DNA from: Apricaphanius iberus
Lineage: Eukaryota; Chordata; Actinopteri; Cyprinodontiformes; Aphaniidae
Assembly: GCA_028564705.1 (NCBI GenBank)
Contig: JAPXFQ010000074.1
Span: 62,001-126,000 of the forward strand
Direction: 5' to 3'
DNA: 64,000 bases
Program-made: the position numbers and the translations under genes
In this document: positions 54,396 through 64,000 of the stretch, one piece after another
Position numbering within the stretch: the first letter of the stretch is position 1
Layout: every line of letters begins with the position of its first letter
The notes under the pieces: generated by a model
Told to the model about the DNA's origin: nothing
Database searches by the model: none
What the model saw: the letters and a program-made list of their open reading frames with translations, nothing else

Positions 54396-57339
54396 CAGAA
54401 TAAGCGAGTGAAACGATTAGTTTTATGACAGCTGTAGCAGGACAAAACATTACAATAAGTTCAACTTTTTTATAATCAGTTCCCAGAAGATTTTCTCAAG
54501 TCTTGGGGATCATTAAGTTGATTTTTTAAGGATATGTTAGATGGACTTTTCCTGAATGATGTTCTCGGCTGTTCCATGTTTTCTTATATTAAAGAAAAAA
54601 TATAAAATGCATATGAATAACCCTTTTCATTTTGGCCTACTTCAGGTTTTCAGAAAGGCTCTGGTTAAGTAGTTTTTTTTTACCAAGTGCGGATTTTTAT
54701 GTGAAACTTAAGTTGGTAATTTATAACTGAACAATGTGGCGGGGTTCTACAAAGAACAATCTAGGTAAGGATAACTTTCATACCTTTAATTTCCCTCTGC
54801 AACTGAAATGATCATTCCAAACCCAAAGTTATTTTTCTCTGAAATTAAAATTGCTTAACAATTTAAAAAAAGTAGGATGTTATAAAAAGGAAAAATAGAG
54901 CAAAACTGAGGGGAAAACATAACTTCAAAGACCTGTATGTCTGAGTTGCTTGTTGATCACAGACTGTATATTTTTACCTAAACATTGAGTCACTTGTTTT
55001 TTTTTTAGTCATCACTTTGACTCTCTGTATGAATTTGCGATTCCACTTAGTCTCCAACTCCATGTTCTAGTCACTGCCTATCTTTAGCAAACACTGCTCT
55101 GAATCTGTATCCCAATTATTTTCTCTCTAGGGATGATTCTTGATTGGAGAAAACAAAGGTGTTTACTTTTTAGACCTGCATATCAAATGGCCTTGAAGGA
55201 CAAAAAAAATCTTTAAAAAAACCCATAAACATCAGACATCTATGATCCCAACTTCTTCATTGTTTGTCCTTGACTATTAATTGTACAACACAGAGAGACA
55301 TCCATTAGGCAGGCCTGCGTTTGATGTTTTCTGATGCGAGACCTAGATGTGAGATGGTGAATAGTTAAATTCTAATTGCGTGAGGAATTTGTATCGTTAT
55401 AATTTGGAAAGGCTTTGTATTCTTCCTTTTTAATGAATGTATCATGGCCATCTAGGATAGTAAGGAGCTGAGATTTTGTGAGTTTATAATGAACTGAGAA
55501 AGGCCTTTGAATATGTATGAGGATGCACGACCCAAGGCAGGATGTACACAAGCTCCTCTAATGGATGTGAACTTCATCATATCATTTCCTTCCAAAGAGC
55601 ATGCCTCATTTGGTACACAGTAAAATCCAGGGCATTTCATCACAACAGGGCACAGCTTCGGAAGAAGTAGAGCACAAAGAAAGTCGCAAAGAAATGAACA
55701 TATTCCATAGTTTTGGGTTTTTTCCCGCTTCATATCAACAATCATTTCAAGACTTACAGGATAGATTAAAAGTCCCTTAGACACATTTTCAGTATCATAT
55801 CATTCACATTAGTGGCAAGTCTCACGTATAAATCTTATCAGAAAAGATGCTTTACTCTTTACTGTTTGACGTAGGCTTTAATTAATGACGACAGCAATCC
55901 GGCCGTGATGGGATATAAAAGAGGTGCGGTCTGGGCCACAACCTCCGTAGCGAGGTGCCATGAACTGCCTGCAGCACTATCGGCTCATAACCTGGGTGCT
56001 CCGTTATGCAGGTGGTCACTCCTACTTGCTGACATTTTCTCATTATCTATAACAAAGGGAATAACTGATATATCAGTAAATGAAAAATAAAATCTGGGCT
56101 AAGAGTTAATTTTTATGCAATAACTGTGATGGTGTTTGTTTTTTTGCACATGAATGAATGTTTCTCATTATGCTTGGCTACATCTGTCTGCAACACACAT
56201 TTTCTGTTGCGGTCAATGATGCACAGTGGCTGCAGGTGCACCTGTCGAGGCAAAGTCACACGAAATTTCTCGAGCTAATATATATTTAGCATTAGATTTA
56301 GCCAACAACAATGTAGCACTCAGAGATGGCGCTCATTCTATGCTGCGATGCCACTACATGCTCGGTATCTGCTGCTGCTCCGGGCAGAGAACTAGACAAC
56401 GGCTTGATATGATATGGTGCCGCTCCCCACCTCCACAGAACCTGTCTCCCTGTACTCTGTTCCCTTGGGAGAAGGAAGGGGATGAAAAAATCTCAACCTC
56501 CAGATTATTTCCAGGCAAAGGAGCTCGCGCTACTACGTCTCTCTCCATCTTTCTGGCCGCCTGTGACTCTGCACTGCTGCCTGCAACATGTCAGTCACAG
56601 CCCAGACACGCCCAGCCCTTCATCTCCTCATGTTTTCATGGTCCGCCAGGCAACGCCTCCTTTTGTACCGTTTTTCAAAAATAAATGTGCTTGAGTTTAT
56701 ACTCTGGTAGGGGGGTGAGTTACTCTTTAAAGAGCTGATGTGTATAGAGACACAGCGGCAGAGAGGAGTGGGCCAACAGAAAAGGTCTGGTTAAATTATC
56801 CTGAAGTTCCCATAGTTAAGCACACCTTTTGTAAGGTCTACTGGTGCAGCTGTGAGTCAAATTAGTGCAGCTTACTGCTGCGCTCGATTCTTGTGTCAAC
56901 TATTTTGTATTGTTTGCCAGCTGCTTGAGATGTCAGTAGCTATTTTCTGCTTTCAATGAAAACCCACCTAACCTCACAGGGCTTCACTTCAGTGCCAGAA
57001 AGTTTAAGAATTTCATGGGGGGGGGGGGGAAATATTAATACTATGAAGGTAATTTTATTGTATAGCACACTTTTAAAACAAGGTAATTCAAGGGGCTTTA
57101 CCTGATTTGGTTACTGTTTCTGTTAATGTCAGACACAAATCAGTGACTTTAACAGCACAAAACTGCTGAAAAGAGACACAGACTTTGCTTTAAAAGCAAC
57201 AGCCTTTTTACAAGCACTGCTCCTTTTGCTTCATTTGTCCCGCAGTCAAAATTATTTTGCGATTTGTGATTATTGCCTGTCCAATAAAACAATTGGTGCT
57301 GCTGAGCTCAGAGATAACAAACCTTCCATAGTTTTATTG
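54396..57339. other. Gene-free stretch
   Basis: Unique-looking DNA. The 152-codon plus frame at 56226-56684 lies in a GC-richer segment that is also open on the other strand (56354-56548), and shows no motif. A short L2-type tail fragment lies at about 57040-57100 (TATAGCACACTTTTAAAAC and AATTCAAGGGGCTTTACC). A run of 13 G lies at 57017-57029. Confidence 0.45.
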
Positions 57340-57480
57340 TGAATAGTGATGCACCAATACCGATACTGGTATCGGCCACGATACCCTCTAATATATTAGT
57401 ATCGTTCTCCACGTCCTGCAATAGTTTGTTGCAGGACGTGGAGAACTTTCCGTCACTGCAATGCCATCTTAGTCAGGGTC
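57340..57480. mobile_element. hAT-like MITE fragment with a perfect hairpin
   Basis: GTGATGCACCAATACCGATAC and GGTATCGGCCACGATACC are the words of a widespread fish MITE. Then come arms 57404-57421 and 57429-57446, an exact 18-nt inverted pair (GTTCTCCACGTCCTGCAA) with a 7-nt loop. Confidence 0.6.
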
Positions 57481-57729
57481 GTCAAGCAGGGTGGGTCAGG
57501 AGCACCTACTGTAGGAAGAGATTAAGAGAAAACAGGTTTGTGCTTGAATTGACAGCACATCATGCAGTTGGGGAGAAGTAGGAGAGAAAGTAGGAACAGA
57601 CCCTAATAATGTCCTCCAACAGCCTAGCCTAAAGCAGCATAGCTACTAACATTAACCTGTCTCCTAGCTACTAGGAGACCTAGCTACTAACACTTTCTAC
57701 CTGGCTTACATTAATCTCTACCTAGCTAG
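57481..57729. other. Short gene-free link
   Basis: CTAGCTACTAGGAGACCTAG-type words near 57665 make short inverted repeats. No gene. Confidence 0.4.
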
Positions 57730-57929
57730 AAGTCAGGCTTCTTTATAATAGAATTCGCTAGGAACACTTGTCAGTAGAGATCGGCAAAACAGTGCCCTCA
57801 ACAACGTGACTAACTGCTAGACTCGCTTGAACAGTGAGTACTCTACGGGAGCCCTCACACATTTCTGGCACATTTCTAGGCTGCCGTAAAGCAGTGATGC
57901 GGTGTCGTAAATAACATCCTTATATGACA
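57730..57929 (-). mobile_element. 3' LTR of the second gypsy element
   Basis: The 200-bp copy matches the one at 62186-62385 closely (for example GGCAAAACAGTG, CAACAACGTGACTAACTGCT, GTGATGCGGTGTC). It ends CATATGACA-like at 57929 and is followed by TCTCCCCCCTTTT, the complement of a polypurine tract. It differs from its partner by a small deletion near 57750 and an insertion near 57870, so the pair is not recent. Confidence 0.85.
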
Positions 57930-58269
57930 TCTCCCCCCTTTTCTAATCTTCCCTCTCTTTAAGGAAAATAAACCATTTGAATATGTGCTAATGTTTGCAA
58001 AAAATTTCTGTAAAGCTTATACTTCCATTTAGTTTGACCTTAATGTAAACACAACTCTTACTTAAAAGTGCTATCCATTTCTTTGCAAACATTGCACATA
58101 GTGAAAACTATAAGTAAACAGTCTCATCTTATTTGTTAAAACGACAAATTTGCTTCAACATTTTTACCGAATCACATTTCCGATTCACAATTCAAACTCA
58201 TTCGATGTCTTATTGGTTCTTTCTTTGTCTTCTGTCTTCCCTTTTTTATTTTTATTTTTTTATTTTAAC

Positions 58270-59235
58270 TCAGTCCCCCACCAAAGGCCATAACGCGCAC
58301 AAAGCAATGAGACTACAAGTCAAGTCTCTTGACGGGTTTACACACACGTCCAGAACGCGTGCAAACAATCTTTGGCGTGTCCAGTGTCTCTGAGGAAACG
58401 GAGATCTTGGTCCCTGCCGCAGGAACGCACGGCAAAGAAAGAGGTTCCACCTCAGAAGGTCCAGTAGAGCAAGGAAAAACAGTAGGATCAGTTTGCTGTT
58501 GACTATCCTTGCGGAGATGACGACGCTTGCGGCGAAACACCACGCCGTGTGGCGTTTCCAGAAGATATGATCTCGGAGTAACGCTCTCCTTGTAGACCAC
58601 AAGGTCCAAGTCTTCTCCTGATCCAGCTTGGTGACGACAGTGTCTCCCAGACGCAGAGCAGGGAGAGGTCTGACTCCGTGACGACGGTTGTAGAAGAAAG
58701 CTTGTTTCGTCTTTTCCGCTCCATATTTCTTGGTGACAGTTTTCCTGTCAGGCCATTTTGGTTGATGATTCTTCTCCAGTGTAGGAAGAGTTGTGGGAAT
58801 CTTCCTCCCCATGAGGAGCTCAGCTGGGCTGACACCAGTAGTCACACGTGGAGTTGATCGATAGCACATGAGAGCTACAAGAGGATCTTCTTGCTTAAGA
58901 ATCTTCTTGGCCGTTTGAACTGCTCTCTCCGCATGTCCATTACCTTGGGGATGGTGAGGACTTGATGTGATGTGCTTGAAATCCATTTATCTTGAAAACC
59001 CTCTGAATTCTGCACAAGAGAACTGAGGACCATTGTCACTCACCACCTCTTCTGGAATCCCAAATCTGGCTAGTACAGATTTCAGTCTCTGAATAACTTG
59101 AAAGCTGGTTGTAGATGGCAGATGTAGTATCTCCAGAAACCGTGAGTAGTAGTCTGACACCACTAGATAGTTGTGTTTGTTGTACTCACACAAATCCAGT
59201 CCAATCCTTTCCCAGCGACTATCTGGCAGAGGTGA
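58270..59235 (-). pseudogene. Gypsy integrase core and C-terminal part
   Basis: Two minus frames in the same register (58987-59193 and 58270-58986) are split by one stop. The text before 59193 has ERIGLDLCEY with the first catalytic aspartate, then LVVSDYYSRFLEILHLPST, then EEVVSDNGPQFS with the second. After the stop, HITSSPHHPQGNGHAERAVQ carries the catalytic glutamate. A C-terminal stretch (GVSPAELLMGRKIP, LRLGDTVV) follows. The catalytic triad is readable. The last third runs on without known motifs. Confidence 0.8.
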
Positions 59236-59239
59236 GAGG

Positions 59240-59990
59240 TTATTTCTGTGGCATGTGCCTCTGCTCCTGGCAGGTTTGACATTGCACCACAGTGTCCTTC
59301 AGCTCTGCAGAAAGACCTGGCCACCAAACAGATGAGTTTGCTCTATATCTGCACTTTGTGAGTCCTTGATGCCCGCCATGTATCTTCTTCAGGATATCTT
59401 CTCTTTCTGACTTAGGGATGACGATCCTGCAGCCACGTATGACTAAGCTGTCAGCTTCTGCCAGGTCATGTTTCACTTTCATGTACGCTCGAACATTCAC
59501 AGGAACTTTGTCTTTAAACTCTGGCCATCCATTTCTTATCAGTTTAATGACAGTCTTTAGCTCACTATCTTCAGCTGTGGCAGCTCTAATACTGTCTATT
59601 TGACTTGGAGATGAAAGAATGCCTTGCACCACGGTAGCAACGTAACATTCAACTTCACCTTGTAGGTCTGTCTGTACCTCATCTTGTGGCTGAGGGCTAC
59701 GTGACAGGGCGTCGGCAACGATAATAGTCTTACCTGGCACGTAGACAGCTTCTGGCTTGTACCTCATGAGTCGCACGAGAAGGCGTTGACATCTCAGAGG
59801 GACATAATCCAAGCTTTGGTTGTTCACCAGAGGTACCAGAGGTCTATGGTCAGTATCAAGTATGAACTGATCTAAGCCACATAAATACTTGTCAACTTTC
59901 TCACAGGCCAACACGCTAGCCAAACACTCCTTCTCAGCGTGTTTCGGCCTCAGACAGACGGCGGGAACAGTAGGCGACTGGCTTCCATGT
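59240..59990 (-). pseudogene. Gypsy RNase H and integrase zinc region
   Basis: Starts in RNase H: CEKVDKYLCGLDQFILDTDH with the tract RPLVPLVNNQSLD, the middle of the gypsy RNase H fold. It continues with the tether PGKTIIVADALSRSPQ and then SEREDILKKIHGGHQGLTKC with 'VWWPGL' and VVQCQTCQ, the HHCC zinc region of integrase. The frame from 59240 to 59923 is intact, and an upstream frame change near 59930 breaks RNase H from RT. Confidence 0.8.
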
Positions 59991-60125
59991 TTCTCCGTGA
60001 AGCTGGAGTATTACAGCGCCTAACCCGAAGCTGCTGGCATCTGCAGAAACAGTTGTTGGCTTTGCAACATCATAGAATGTGAGAACAGGTGCAGTCGTTA
60101 GCATCCTCTTGATGTTCTCAAACGC

Positions 60126-61133
60126 TTACTGTTGTGAAGGACCCCAGGTCCAGGCGTTTTTGGTCTTCAGTGGCTCATAGAGGGGTTGTCCAATGGTGGC
60201 AAGGGAAGGTATGTATTTACCCAAGTAGTTGACCATGCCTAATACACGTTTCAGGTCATGAACGTTTTCTAGTGGAGGTAGTCGGCTGATTGCCTCAACC
60301 TTTTCTGGGTCTGGTCTTACTCCAAACTGGTCAATCAGATGACCTAGAAATCTCATTTGCTTCTGTCTGAACGAGCATTTCTCTTTGTTGAGTTTGAGAC
60401 CTGTAGAATCGAGGCGACGTAGAACTCTCTCCAATTGTGCATCATGTTCCTCCATGGCGGATCCATACACCAAGATATCGTCCATGAAGACTTCAACGCC
60501 ATCCAAGCCTCCAGCATTTTGCGTTGGAAGATTTCGGGTGCACTTGTGATGCCGAAGGGTAATCATTTAAAGCAGTGTTTGCCAAACGGGGTTATGAAAG
60601 TTGTCAACTTACAACTTCCTGAGTGTAGAAGGATTTGCCAGAATCCGCTTGCAGCATCAAGGGATGAAAATACCGTGGCTCCACTCAATTTAGCTGTTAT
60701 CTCATCGGCGGTAGGCAGGACGTAGCATTCTCTTTTCACTGACTTGTTCAGTTTTGTCAGGTCCACGCAGGTTCCGGGCTTTGCCTGTATGCTTCTTCAG
60801 CACCGGGACCATCGGTGCACACCATTCTGTTTGTTGTGTCACTCATTCAATAATATTCTTTTGCTCCATCCTTAACAACTCCTCTTTTACCTTTTGCAAC
60901 ATGGGAAAAGGTACACGTCGCGCGGTGTGGACGGCATGTGGCACCGCTCCTTCCATTAGTTCTATTTTAACTGGATCAGTTTTAAGCATGCCATGCTCTC
61001 CATAGGATTGTCTGCTATCCGCAAGCTTGTTTTTGCTGGTTGTTAGCTCATCAACTCTTCTCACAAGATTCATCTTGACTGACAGACTGTGACTTAGAAG
61101 ATTGTTAACATTACACCCACCGACTACATACAT
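60126..61133 (-). pseudogene. Gypsy reverse transcriptase
   Basis: Three frames. 60843-61133 has the N-terminal segment (EGAVPHAVHTARRVPFPML, LLRMEQKNII). 60563-60766 has LNKSVKRECYVLPTADEIT and the first catalytic aspartate in FSSLDAASGFWQI. 60126-60566 has VFMDDILVYG, the catalytic FxDD pair, intact, then LKLNKEKCSFRQKQ and GHLIDQFGVRPDPEKVEAI. The catalytic residues are all present, but the frames are disjoined, and residues between the second and third frame are changed. The polymerase cannot be made in one piece. Confidence 0.85.
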
Positions 61134-61142
61134 TTTGGATTT

Positions 61143-61343
61143 TTAGGTTTTGCTTTTGTGGCTTACAACTGTATCGAAACAACTTAGGCATGACGGTTCT
61201 CCTCCAGGACTGTCTAAAGGTAGGTCAGACGGCTGTAACACCTTACGTTGGTTGAAGGTGTGAAATGTTTCTTCATTGATAACGTTGACATCTGCCCCAG
61301 TATCAATTTTGAACTGAACGGGAACACATTCAACTTGGAGCAT
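61143..61343 (-). pseudogene. Gypsy aspartic protease
   Basis: The frame carries VQFKIDTGADVNVINEETF, the DTGA active site, near its N-terminus and then 'LQPSDLPLDS', typical of the region after the first beta sheets. About 66 codons are open, half of a usual domain. Its C-terminal half, with the flap and ILG element, is replaced by a stop and a new frame. It would process Gag-Pol if intact. Confidence 0.7.
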
Positions 61344-62129
61344 TTTTCATTTGCGGAGCACACAGGGCCAAGGAAGTAGGAAGTCTGTCCACCTTTCTTT
61401 GGTTCGGTGACTTCATTAACTGACCTTCCACTACGACACACTCTGGCCCAATGTTCCATTTTTTGGCAAACTTGACATTTAGCTTTTGACGCTGGACACG
61501 TTTCATTTTCCCTGTGTGGGAACTTTCCACATTTTCCGCATTTCTTTTCAGACTCACCCCATTTTCTGTTGCTGGATGGTCTGTCTGGTTTGCGTTGCTG
61601 TCTCCAACTTGTGTTTTTATTTCTGTGCCGTACCTCTTGAACTGTTGCCGCTGTGTCTCCTTGCTGACTCACTTGTACCGCGACCTCCTCAGATTGCCTC
61701 ACAGTTTGGACCGTTTGGTCCGACATTAGCTGTAGCTTGCGCGAGAGATCTTTGTCCTGAATCCCCACAACGATCCGGTCACGAATGTGCTCCTCTATGG
61801 CTGCACCAAAGTCGCAATGCTCTGACAGTTCGTAAAGTGCTCGTATAAAACTTTCCGCTTTTTTCCTGGCCGCTGAATTCGCTGGTGAAAACATATTCTC
61901 TCATGTATCACATTCCTCCACGGGAAAAAGTAGTCATCGAATTTAGCCAGGACCGTTCCAATTTTGTTTCGGTCGTCCTCCTCCTCAAACTGAATGACTT
62001 AAAAAAAAATTCCGCTTCAGCCCTCATTGCATAAATAAGGCAGCTCACCTGCACGGTTCCCTCGTCTCTGTTTAGTTCAGTGGCGATTCTGTACCGCTCA
62101 AACCACTGTTTCCAGTCTGGCCATTCCAT
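61214..62129 (-). pseudogene. Gypsy gag: capsid-like region and zinc knuckles
   Basis: Two frames: 61908-62129 starts MEWPDWKQWFERYRIAT and contains AMRAEAEFFFKSF; 61214-61894 contains AESFIRALYELSEHC, IRDRIVVGIQDKDLSR and then two zinc knuckles, CGKCGKFPHRENETC (CX2CX4HX5C) and CQVCQKMEHWARVC (CX2CX4HX4C). This is the usual fish gypsy gag layout; it packages the genomic RNA. The frame changes near 61900. The protease frame overlaps the end. Confidence 0.8.
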
Positions 62130-62185
62130 CGGTTTATCAAAGGCAAAATTTGCGGGTGACTTCTGACATCATGTAGAATGACGAA

Positions 62186-62385
62186 TGTTCAGGCTTCTTT
62201 ATAATAAAACTCTTTTATTCGCTAGGGAACACTTGTCAGTAGATATCGGCAAAACAGTGCTCTCAACAACGTGACTAACTGCTAGACTTGCTCGAACAGT
62301 GAGTACTCTACGGGAGCCCGCACACATTTCTATAGGCTGCCGTGAAGCAGTGATGCGGTGTCATAAATAACATCCTTATGTGACA
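62186..62385 (-). mobile_element. 5' LTR of the second gypsy element
   Basis: Starts TGTTCAGGCTTC on the plus strand and ends CCTTATGTGACA. On the element's own strand it starts TGTCACATAAGG and ends GCCTGAACA. It matches 57730-57929. An AATAAA word is visible in the complement at about 62203-62212 (TTTTATT). Confidence 0.85.
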
Positions 62386-62623
62386 GTTGTTGTTCAGACA
62401 AATCATGCAAGCCAATTTAATTTACAAATTTACATCCCACTCATAAATTTGCATTTATGAGTCGGATGTAATAATTTAATGAGCAGATAAACAAGTTTAA
62501 GGTGTTTCTGGTTTATCCTTCAAAAAATACTTTTAATGACTATTACCTGGGCAATCTTCATTTAGTTAAAAAGTGTCAGTGTAGAGAAGGCAGCATGTTA
62601 AGGATTAACACATTCTACCATCA
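62386..62623. other. Short gene-free link
   Basis: AT-rich DNA between the LTR and the L1 fragment. Nothing recognised. Confidence 0.4.
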
Positions 62624-63552
62624 TGAAGAAAAATAAATCAAGAAAACACAAGACTGATGACCAAGGCCCCGACCAAGCACCGCACTAGCCTGCGACCGAG
62701 ATGCCCAGTGAGAAACACAGCGAAGTAGAAGACTAATCTAATAAAATACTCCTAGCCACTATTTCAAACCTTAAAATCAAGCTAACCATGGAAATAGTTC
62801 AGGTCAAAAACGACATCTGTGCAACTGTGGACAATAGCATCAAGAAGGTCTATGATGATTTGAGAGGTGAAATCGCCATGACCAGCCAGGACCTGCAAGT
62901 GGCTGTTGCTAACCTCGAGACAACATCCTCTTCGTTAGAAGCTACCAGCTAAATTGAAAAGGCAACCCCCTTGCATTCAGATAACATCTACACACTACAA
63001 CGGCAAGTAGCTAATCTTTGCTCTGCGGTTGCTAAGCTTAATCAAAAATGTGAGGATTTAGAGGGGAGATCATGCCGAAACAACATCAGGATCACTAGTC
63101 TCCCAGAAGGCGTGGGGGGACCGAGACCGAGGGACTTTATCGCCTCTATTTTGAAAGACGTCCTTTCCTTAAGTGAAACCCCGCTAATTGACAGAGTTCA
63201 TTGGGCCTAACAGCGACCCTCTCCATCTGAACCTCCGTGACCACTTATCCTACAGCTACATTACCATCATACTCTTTTAGACATCCTACGTAAAGCGGCC
63301 ACAATGAAGACTCTTCAATATCAATGTAACAACATATGGATCTTCCCAGACTACCCACCAGCAGTGCAAAACGAAGAGCACCACTCAACAAAGCGAGAGA
63401 GACGTTATGACATCAGCCCAGTCACAGGTACGGCCTACTCTATCCAGCGAGGCTCCTGGTGTGAGACGACGGCGTTCAGACATCCTTCAATGATCCAAAA
63501 AAAGCCAAAGAATATGCAGGACACCTCTCCTCGAGGCCAAAAAGTGCACTGA
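62624..63552 (+). pseudogene. L1-type LINE ORF1 remnant
   Basis: The plus strand reads through MKKNKSRKHKTDDQGP-like text and, in several frames, a coiled coil (for example 62971-63210: NIYTLQRQVANLCSAVAKLN), then the RRM-like start EDLEGRSCRNNIRITSLPEG and PRPRDFIASILKDVL, and in 63304-63552 the C-terminal text MKTLQYQCNNIWIFPDYPPA. This is the L1 ORF1 RNA-binding protein with coiled coil, RRM and C-terminal domain in order. Stops (near 62950, 63208) and frame changes break it. ORF2 is not in the window. It is typical of fish L1 elements. Confidence 0.75.
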
Positions 63553-64000
63553 GTAACACTGATTGCTCGTCTTCATGGAATGGAAAGGAGGGAATGATCC
63601 ATAATGTATAATGCATGGGAAATCTACTTATGATTACTGCCCTACTCATCGCAATGGTGGATTTAGAAATTTCAATAATTACAGTGTTGCTAATCCGTGC
63701 CTGCTATGCATATATACCAGTATGTTTGTACATGTATGTACATGTATATATGCTAGTGTATGTGTGTGTATGGGTGCCTGTATGTGTTCTTTAGTTATAA
63801 GTTGTCCAAATATGTATATATATATATATATAAAGACCTTATATATCCTTTTGGATGGTCTACATTACTTTCCCCATTGATATACAGCTAGAAACTCTTT
63901 ACACTTACCACATTTATATGGATGTTTTATGTAATGGAGTGCCTTGTGTACACTGATGGTCTTATTTCATTCTATGCTCAATGTGGTGCTACACAAGGTA
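63553..64000. other. Possible L1 spacer, gene-free
   Basis: Includes TGTATGTGTGTGTATGGG-type words and a TA microsatellite at about 63808-63832. No ORF2 start is visible. Nothing else recognised. Confidence 0.45.
63808..63832. repeat. (TA)n microsatellite
   Basis: About twelve TA units, degenerate at the ends. Confidence 0.85.

Larger units (their letters stand above)
57930..62185 (-). mobile_element. Ty3/gypsy retrotransposon, internal region, classical order
   Basis: Minus strand. In order: gag (62129 to 61214), protease (61343 to 61143), reverse transcriptase (61133 to 60126), RNase H and integrase zinc region (59990 to 59240), integrase core and C-terminal (59235 to 58270). It is flanked by two 200-bp LTRs. 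At least six frame changes or stops break it. The full insert (57730-62385) is about 4.66 kb. The tRNA primer site next to the 5' LTR could not be assigned, and no flanking duplication was seen. Confidence 0.85.

Overview
The window looks like nuclear DNA from a teleost fish, probably a percomorph. It is AT-rich, has few long reading frames, and is crowded with transposon families typical of fish: Tc1/mariner with long inverted repeats, L2-type LINEs with reverse-transcriptase remnants and CTTGC-rich tails, an RTE-like LINE, an L1 ORF1 remnant, two Ty3/gypsy-type LTR elements, hAT- and Harbinger-like MITEs, and many microsatellites. I found no host protein-coding gene that I could defend. Nearly every recognisable coding stretch is a broken transposon gene. 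The family names come from recognition of motifs and sequence style, not from a search.

Layout. 1-7 kb: a candidate hAT-like element (2016-4192) holding a roughly 1 kb GC-rich island, an L2-type tail ending in TTC repeats, and a Tc1 remnant. 7.1-8.7 kb: antisense L2 with reverse-transcriptase pieces split by a TA microsatellite. 10-25 kb: mostly unannotated AT-rich DNA with a solo-LTR-like block, a Harbinger-like MITE with a Tc1 end inside it, a 66-bp-arm hairpin (19191-19342), a second L2, and an end-to-end Tc1 element (22416-23374) whose transposase retains only its DNA-binding half. 27-30 kb: fragments of a multicopy fish ORF and of a THAP domain on opposite strands of an L2. 31.4-32.7 kb: an IR/DR-type Tc1 element with a deleted transposase. 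35.4-36.2 kb: a TIR-bounded element carrying a MADF-like fragment and a perfect histone 3' stem-loop. 36.3-38.6 kb: a dead RTE-like LINE.

40.5-46.1 kb: a minisatellite-bearing, LTR-like repeat split by an antisense Ty3/gypsy element. In that element the integrase lies upstream of the reverse transcriptase, the Ty1/copia-like order known from Gmr1 elements. 48-57 kb: candidate hAT ends, an L2, Tc1 and MITE pieces, and a second TIR element with a MADF-coding first exon that ends in a splice donor. 57.7-62.4 kb: an antisense Ty3/gypsy element with both 200-bp LTRs, internally in the usual gag-protease-RT-RNase H-integrase order but full of frameshifts and stops. 62.6-63.6 kb: a degenerate L1 ORF1.

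How the parts work together: none of the autonomous elements looks intact. The likely live questions are evolutionary: domain order, nested insertions, and short elements that kept DNA-binding domains (Tc1 HTH, THAP, MADF) but lack or have lost catalytic parts. Promoters, enhancers and introns of neighbouring host genes may lie in the gene-free stretches, but nothing in the sequence alone shows them.
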